NCBI RefSeq assembly: GCF_932294415.1 | Contig: NC_065536.1 | Span: forward strand, 9,723,974-9,787,973 | Origin: Quercus robur | Lineage: Eukaryota > Streptophyta > Magnoliopsida > Fagales > Fagaceae | DNA length: 64,000 bases | Direction: 5' to 3' | Part shown: positions 58,001 to 64,000 of the stretch, piece after piece | How positions within the stretch are numbered: the first letter of the stretch is position 1 | How the letters are laid out: every line of letters starts with the position of its first letter | Notes under the pieces: model-generated | Told to the model about the DNA's origin: nothing | Seen by the model: only the letters and a program-made list of their open reading frames with translations | Databases searched by the model: none | Made by a program: the position numbers and the translations under genes

Positions 58001-58409
58001 CACCCCCCATCCATCTCCTTGCCCCACCATCCCTCCATCCACCCCACTTCCTTGTTCTGGCTCTGACGTCCGTCCACCCACCCCACAGTCATTTCTTCAG
58101 CTGTCACCCATTCCATCCTTTGACCTGGGTACCCCACCTGACATGCAGCAGGAGCCACCCTCCCATAGTTCGTTTAGTACCCCTTCTTCAGCCATTGACC
58201 CACCCCATGTTCAGGCTGAGCAGGCGGTTGGGTTACCTACAGAGGTTGAAGGTCGGCCTAAACGCATATCAAAGGCACCTCCGTTTGGGACAGGGGGGCA
58301 CAAACATGGACACAATGTTGGCCCCGAGGCATCTGACGAAGGACATGCAAGACCTCCTCCTCATTATACGAGATGGCGTAAGATTCAAAAAAGGTATCTG
58401 AAAGCTTAA
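55003..58409 (+). CDS. Plant mobile domain (PMD) protein, MAIN-like
   Basis: Five exons: 55003-55089, 55195-55958, 56755-56845, 56958-57350 and 57564-58409. All introns are GT-AG and in phase, giving 726 residues. Exons 2-4 encode the plant mobile domain (LLWVPGREIDNGLITALVER, HMPHGEVTITLQDVEVLLGL, YSWGSACLAWLYRELCRAS, PAHIFRDRY and PYEAHFDDLPPWC). This is the family of MAIN/MAIN-LIKE proteins and of the 'phosphatase 7 long form homolog' annotations. Exon 5 encodes a Pro/Ser/Thr-rich tail of about 250 residues with 13-residue repeats (APTPTIPSPSPHP), then a basic C-terminus. PMD occurs in host genes for meristem and genome maintenance and is also carried by transposons. The long neighbour introns, intact frame and truncated host-gene pieces on both sides leave both origins possible. 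The short first exon is the least certain part. Confidence 0.82.
57785..58085 (+). repeat. 39-bp coding minisatellite
   Basis: Repeats with a 39-base period (perfect neighbours start at 57901 and 57940) encode the APTPTIPSPSPHP unit of the PMD protein tail. More diverged units extend both ways. The high C content keeps a second frame open as well. Confidence 0.85.
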
Positions 58410-58935
58410 TGTGAAACAACACACTTTATTCCATTATTATTTCTCTTTTCACATTTCAATAAGATTATTTTTGTTTTCAATATGGTTTGAACGTACATTA
58501 TTGGAACTAGGTGAATGCCTCAAATAAGGACATTAGCTGGAGGTAGATATTCCAACAAGGATATGGTTCTTAAATGTGACAATGGAGGTAACCCAACATG
58601 TGTTGGTTGTTAAATGCTTTTGTTGCAATTTTATTCCTTGCATCATTTGTTATTTTAATCTACATATAATTTTATTCTGAAGATGATTGTTTTAGCGACG
58701 AGTTTGAAGAAGATGAAGAAACAATGTTTCTTGTTAAGGCGAGATCACGGAAAAGAATTAGGAATTTCGATAGTGTGATGGTTCTTAACTGTAACCTTAA
58801 GCTACATGTCAAATTAAGTATTTATGTGTGGAGTATTTGATTCATGAATTATTTGTAGAGAGGAATGACTTGTTTGATTTGAGATTTTTGTTAAAAAGAA
58901 TTTCATTGCTGAATTTGCTATTCGTTCTGTTGCAG
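58410..58935. other. PMD 3' flank and unassigned sequence
   Basis: A short acidic-then-basic coding-like stretch near 58690-58760 (EFEEDEETMFLVKARS) is not part of either neighbour as far as I can see. No first exon of ACBP4 type is present here. Confidence 0.4.
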
Positions 58936-59279
58936 GCGACAGTTGGAGCTTGTAACATACCGGAACCTAATTCTTGGAAAGTTGTTGAGCATACCAAATG
59001 GAAGAGGTTTGTGCTCTTAAGCTCTCCTGTGCTGTCATTTCATATGCCAATGTGTATGTGTTAAACACAAATTTGTGCTTATTTTTGCACTTGTAGCACA
59101 ATATTTTAATTTGTGTATTCTAAAATGAGTTGGTGATATTTGGAAACGGCATAAAGGATTGTCAGACCTTAGAACACATACATGAGCTGATGAGCCTAGG
59201 TTTTGAGCTTTGCTTAGGGAACCCATTGCATTAGCTAGTTGCTAGGGAATGGGATTTTTGAAAGTTATCTTGTTGAGTA

Positions 59280-59313
<34 letters not shown>

Positions 59314-61996
59314 TAGCTTCTTATAATGAACACATGCTATTAGGAAAAAAGTGGTCTTGAAGCCTTAGGATGAGGAAAGCTGAAAAGTGGTTGAGGGAGA
59401 AGTTTGAAATGTTAGCATTTAAAAAATTGTGAAGTTACCACTTATCAAAAAAAAAAAAAAAAAAAAAATTGGGCAGTTACCGAATCATTTTATATTTTCT
59501 GTGGAGAGTTGGATATGAGTTTGCTGGATGTGGAGGAATTTGGTTAAATATGATGATGATGATGTTATTAATGAATGGGATCCTTGTTACATCATTGGTG
59601 ATATGGCACATGGTATACTTGCGGACTTTATTTGATATCTGCGGCCTTTGCTGGATTTGGTTTTCTCAAGGGTTTTATTATTTATGCAGCTGGAGCGGGC
59701 TTGGAAACACGTCTCCCACAGAAGCTATGCGTCTCTTTGTGAAAATATTGGAGGTCCATGCAATTAAGATTTTTTAGGGGCGTTTTCTTGTAATGTCGTG
59801 TAGAAACTTGGGTAATTGATTTTTTTATATTTTCCTTTTGTGTAGGAAGATGATCCAAGTTGGTATTCAAGAGCTTCTAACTTTGTTGCAGAGCCTGTAG
59901 TAGATGTGCAAATGAATGTGAGTATCATGGAACTTGTTTATATTGTGTAGTTCCTTCTTCTTCTTCCTCTATTTTTGATTGACTTAATCAATGTCAGTTA
60001 AGAATTTCATCTTCATATTTTGTCATAATAGATAACTGTACAGAACAATGTGAAAAAAATCTCTGCCGATAACCATATAACCACTCTGATATCTGCTCCA
60101 CCATTACCATTTATGCTTCATCACTACCATTGCTGTTACCCATCACTATTACTTCTATTCTGCTGCTGTTGCTGGCACTGTATTATGGCAAATACACCAT
60201 CTTTTTTACATTGATGCTACTAGCAAGGCACCATAAATTTACAAAAAAGCATTGCGACGAAAGTGACGATGTCTCACTTAAGCCTCCATTATCATACCAC
60301 TGTCACTATACCACTGCCTATCCAATCACTGCTGTTGCACTGGCATTCCCTGATTTCGACCCTCCTACCACCACCACTACACGGTTATCTTGAATTACAT
60401 AACCAACATCACATTTCATCTATTTTTAATCCTCTGCCTTATTTTTTGTTGGTAAATTATCTATGCATTAAGTGGATCACTCAATACATTCATGTTTCTT
60501 CTGCTTTTGAAAAGGCCACTAAAAAAAGGAAATATTCTTGTTCTCTTATGTATCTGTTCTTGTTTGCTCTCACACTCCACTACTTACCAAAAAATAAAAT
60601 AAAATGCTCTCATACTCCACTATGCGTCTGTTTTTAAAATTGGGATTGGAAAAGAGGGAGCTCTAAGTGATCAAAGTCTTGTGTTCTTGAGAGCCATAGG
60701 TGTAATAATTATACCTTAATTCTGCATGTATAGCATCCAGCTCTTTTTCATCTTTGTTCTTACTATGATTATTGTGTTTTTCACTTTTTCTTCGTCTTTT
60801 TGCATAATTTTTTGGATGGTTCATAGCATAATTCAAAAGTTGAGCCAGTGGTTGAGAATGGGAATTCGTTTCCTGAGACAAAGACTATTTCCACTGAAAA
60901 TGGGAGCCTGACAGAAACTCAGGATAAAGATATTGTTGTGGAAGGCCTTGGCTCAGTTGCCATGTATGATCAATGGATTGCACCTCCAATATCTGGTCAA
61001 CGCCCAAAAGCCCGATATGAGGTATTGCTATTTATTTATTTATTTATTTGTTATAGTATGAATTTGTTTCTGGCCTTTTCTTCTATTCTCTGAACAAAGC
61101 ATTGGTCACATATTTTCAGCATGCTGCAGCAGTTGTGCAAGACAAGATGTACATATATGGCGGAAACCACAATGGTCGTTACCTTAATGATATTCATGTA
61201 AGAAAATTTTCTTTACATATACATGTGTTGATGGCCTCATGCGATATAGAAATAACATCTCCCATTTTGTTTTGCTCCTCGGGCTATCGCTAGGGCACTG
61301 CCTTTTTGGTTGTTGTCTCCTGTTTACTTGGTATTTGAATTGGTCTCCTTTGCTTTCATTAGTTCTCTGTTTTTCTTTTTATACGTTCGATAAGTAGTTA
61401 CTCATTCACAAAAAACAAAGGAACAATAAATAGAAAGTAAAAGTAAGAGTTATTCTGGGCAACTTTAAATATTTAGCATTGTGCTTTTGTGATTCTGAGC
61501 TTTATTTTCTTCTGTGTTCATTTTTTAGATGGAATCTTGGTTTTACATTTAAACTCTTTTTGTTTTTTGCCTTTGCATTGATGTGGTTACGGATTTTTCC
61601 ACCTTCCCTAACTTGAGTAATAATGCAGGTACTGGATTTGAGAAGTTGGACTTGGTCAAAGATTGAGGCAAAGTCTGGGGCTGAGTCCCTGGAGTCACCG
61701 TCTCCAGTAACGTTTGCTCCTTGTGCTGGTCATTCCTTGGTTAGTAAAGAGCAGTTTTATGTTTTCATTATGTGGACTTCTTCAAGAAAGTTTTTCTCAG
61801 TAATATATGAACTTTTGCATATTATCTATTTGTTTCTACTGGCATGTGTTGTAAGTTGTAACATTTTTTGTATTGGTAATGAATTCTTTTAAGTGGTGAT
61901 GAAATTATAATCTTGCGTTATTTCTGTAGATACCATGGGAGAATAAGCTTCTGTCTATTGCTGGACATACAAAGGATCCAGCTGAAAGTATACAAG
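58936..61996 (+). pseudogene. ACBP4: Internal fragment of an ACBP4-type acyl-CoA-binding Kelch protein
   Basis: Seven in-phase exons: 58936-59006, 59690-59753, 59846-59917, 60827-61021, 61120-61197, 61629-61739 and 61930-61996, about 219 residues. Seen: the second half of the acyl-CoA-binding domain (ATVGACNIPEPNSWKVVEH, AMRLFVKILEEDDPSWYSRA), a linker (KVEPVVENGNSFPETKTIST), and the first Kelch repeats (MYIYGGNHNGRYLND, LRSWTWSKIEAKSG, LLSIAGHTKDPAESIQ). The family is about 650-670 residues, so the start codon with the first part of the ACB domain and some 400 C-terminal residues are absent. All exons present are open and well conserved, so the copy is recent. It ends at a phase-1 donor and is followed directly by the JMJ25-type exons. 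Confidence 0.88.
59281..59312. repeat. Poly(T) run
   Basis: About 32 T bases in an intron of the ACBP4 fragment; a long A run follows at about 59449-59468. Together they could fold back in RNA. Confidence 0.9.
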
Positions 61997-62307
61997 GTAT
62001 AAGTCAATATCATTTACCTATCAAAAAAAGTCAATATCATTTACTGCCTTTTGATTTATTTGAGTTTGTGAACTTTGTGGAAATATCGTACTTATAAAAG
62101 TGGAAAAACCGTGGAAAGTTTTAAGTTAGAGAAACATTTATGACCAGAAAATGGAACATTCTGCTCATCATACCATTTCTAAACGGTTCTTCATTCTCAT
62201 GACTTTTAATTGAAACATTATTTTTTTTGCTCAAATATATTATTATCCTACTAGGTTATGCCTGCTCAATTTTGTACTTCCAATGTTGATTTTGTTAAAA
62301 TATGCAG

Positions 62308-64000
62308 GTGGAGATTAAGACCCGTGAATTTTTTCAAGGCTATATGGAAGGTAGAACATACTATAACTTTTGGACTGAGATGCTTAAACTAAAGGACTGG
62401 CCCCCCTCTAACAAGTTCGAGGATTTTTTGCCCCATCATTGTGATGAATTTATCCGTGCATTGCCATTTCAAGAGTACACAGATCCTAGGTCAGGCCTCC
62501 TTAACTTAGCTGTCAAGTTGCCTCCTGCTGTGTTGAAACCAGACCTGGGTCCAAAAACATATATCGGATATGGGCTCGCAAAGGAGCTTGGAAGAGGGGA
62601 CTCTGTAACTAAGCTTCATTGTGATATGTCAGATGCGGTATGTTATAACAATATGACTTGTAGCACGTGACATTGCATTTCAAACTGTCATAGACTTTGG
62701 GATATAAAAAGTGCAATTTAGTTATATTTTGGAGTCAACGAACAGTTTTTGTTGGCTTTTTGCGCATGCACAAATATTTTCAAAACTATCAATATTTTTT
62801 CCTGCTAATTTTTTTCCTTTTAACAATTTCAAATCTGGTTATTGAAATTAATATTTAGAATTCTTTTTTAAAATATATAGAAACTCTGTTATAAGGCTTG
62901 CTTAGCTGTAACTGTGTGTAAACAGAGTAACTTAAAATTAAAAAATGCAGTGTATTTGGTGAAGACTGTAAGCATTGGTCAATTTTGATTTAAAACTTCC
63001 TAACAATGTCTGAACATGTGAATATTGGGCTCTTAGAAACATTATAGATGTGAATAATCATTTTTGAGGATATGTCCTTTTTGGCCATGTAGTCAATAAT
63101 TTTGTATTCTTTTAAGTTAATGGTCCAAATTGTGTTATTTGGTAATTGTTTATACTCTACAATTGCTACATGTGATAAAATACAATTTCCTTATAGAAAT
63201 GGGATGTGGAAAAAATTTTCCTTTATTTTTTTTTTTATTTTTGGTACTATGAAAGCAACATTGTTACATGTTTTTTCCAATGTTGATTAATGCAGGTGAA
63301 TATTTTGACACATACAGCAGAAGTAGTGTTGAGTGACAAGCAGCGCTCAGCAATTGCAACCTTAAAAGAAAGGCATAGGGCCCAAGATTGGAAGGAGCGT
63401 CTAGATCGAGAGGAGTTAAGTTGTCCAACTGAAAAACTTGTTCATAGCAACGGTGAGGACATGGAGGTCCTAGAAATTGCAGATATGAGCAAGCATCCAT
63501 CTGTTTTTGATGGTAAAATTGAGATGTCAAAAAGTGACATAGAAGGGGCTACTTGTCCTGGTTTCTCCACAGAACAAGAAACAGAAGAAACAGGCAGTGC
63601 TTTATGGGACATTTTTCGGAGGGAAGATGTTCCTCAATTAGAGCAATATCTTAGAAACCATGCAAACGAATTTAGGCACACCTATTGTTCACCTGTTGAA
63701 CAGGTAACTTATTAGCAAGTTAAGCTTCTGATTAGCCATGTCTCATGTGCAGTCTCTGATAGATAATGCTTTTTTAGGTTGTCCACCCAATTCATGACCA
63801 ATCCTTTTATTTAACTTTGGAGCACAAAAGGAAGCTAAAGGAAGAATTTGGTGAGTATGATAAAAATGCAATAATATTTTAGTGATACCCTTGCATGATT
63901 ATTTACACAATTACTTCACTTTTGTAGGTGTTGAACCGTGGACCTTTGTGCAAAGGCTTGGGGAAGCAGTATTTATACCTGCTGGATGCCCGCACCAAGT
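62308..64000 (+). CDS. JMJ25: Partial JmjC histone demethylase, JMJ25-type
   Basis: Exons 62308-62637, 63296-63703, 63778-63850 and 63928 to the window end are in phase and open. Seen: [60 protein letters not shown], then the JmjC core with the Fe(II)-binding HxD in [19 protein letters not shown], a variable linker, and [20 protein letters not shown] ending at PHQV, where the His is the third metal ligand. This is the KDM3/IBM1 group that demethylates H3K9. The large N-terminal part with WRC and zinc-finger/RING regions is not found upstream; ACBP4-type exons stand there. The fragment begins at phase 0 while the ACBP4 fragment ends at phase 1, so plain splicing between them does not keep the frame. 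It continues beyond the window, so intactness of the 3' end is unknown. Confidence 0.88.

Noticed and set aside
57661-58401. 246-codon frame overlapping the PMD tail
   Set aside because: Shadow frame of a C-rich minisatellite; the PMD frame is continuous with upstream exons and has the domain.
61996-62308. ACBP4-JMJ25 as a clean in-frame fusion gene
   Set aside because: The donor is phase 1 and the acceptor phase 0, so simple splicing runs into a stop; I report it only as an out-of-frame junction.
1-64000. CRISPR arrays, operons, prokaryotic features
   Set aside because: Introns, plant gene families and eukaryotic transposons make this a plant nuclear sequence; the palindrome arrays lack constant-length spacers.

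Overview
This looks like nuclear DNA of a dicot tree. The genes have plant-type introns and plant-specific families, the spacers are A+T-rich, and transposon insertions are dense. The gene set and repeat style suggest a Fagaceae-like species (oak, chestnut or beech), but that is a guess from memory and not a measurement.

Layout. 0-8 kb: an intronless SIAMESE-related (SMR) cell-cycle inhibitor gene on the minus strand, two hAT-type elements, and a small membrane-anchored coiled-coil protein gene. 8-11.3 kb: a stack of repeats, namely a LINE RNase H remnant triplicated in tandem, two solo LTRs, and a separate 5'-truncated LINE tail with a 17-bp target duplication. 11.5-19.6 kb: the best-preserved genes, a two-exon H2A.W-type histone gene with a recognisable histone promoter and an 11-exon DEG14-type serine protease gene. 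19.7-25.5 kb: a MITE, an old Tat-like LTR-element remnant, and a non-autonomous Helitron inside it. 26.7-28.1 kb: a broken nepenthesin-like aspartic protease gene. 28.8-34.7 kb: Helitron, hAT and Harbinger-type elements, an LTR-element fossil with gag, and an array of near-perfect palindromes. 38.9-41.2 kb: an NLR-related gene with winged-helix and LRR parts, no NB-ARC ATPase core, and a duplicated 98-residue N-terminal module. 42-49 kb: long-terminal-inverted-repeat elements and a Harbinger-like remnant whose Myb/SANT gene is split by a GC-rich hAT element. 49.5-64 kb: a second palindrome array, then four genes or gene pieces: the 3' end of an ETR1-type ethylene receptor, a full-length plant-mobile-domain (PMD) gene, the middle of an ACBP4-type acyl-CoA-binding Kelch gene, and the JmjC half of a JMJ25-type histone demethylase running off the window.

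The genes do not form a pathway. SMR, H2A.W, DEG14 and the PMD gene appear intact. The NLR-like gene is open but architecturally unusual. The aspartic protease, Myb/SANT, ETR1 and ACBP4 loci are broken or partial. The most interesting signals are the intron-bearing gene fragments around the PMD gene, including an ACBP4/JMJ25 junction that does not splice in frame, the two palindrome arrays, the NB-ARC-less NLR, and a duplicated splice acceptor in DEG14. All calls come from reading the sequence; no search was run.
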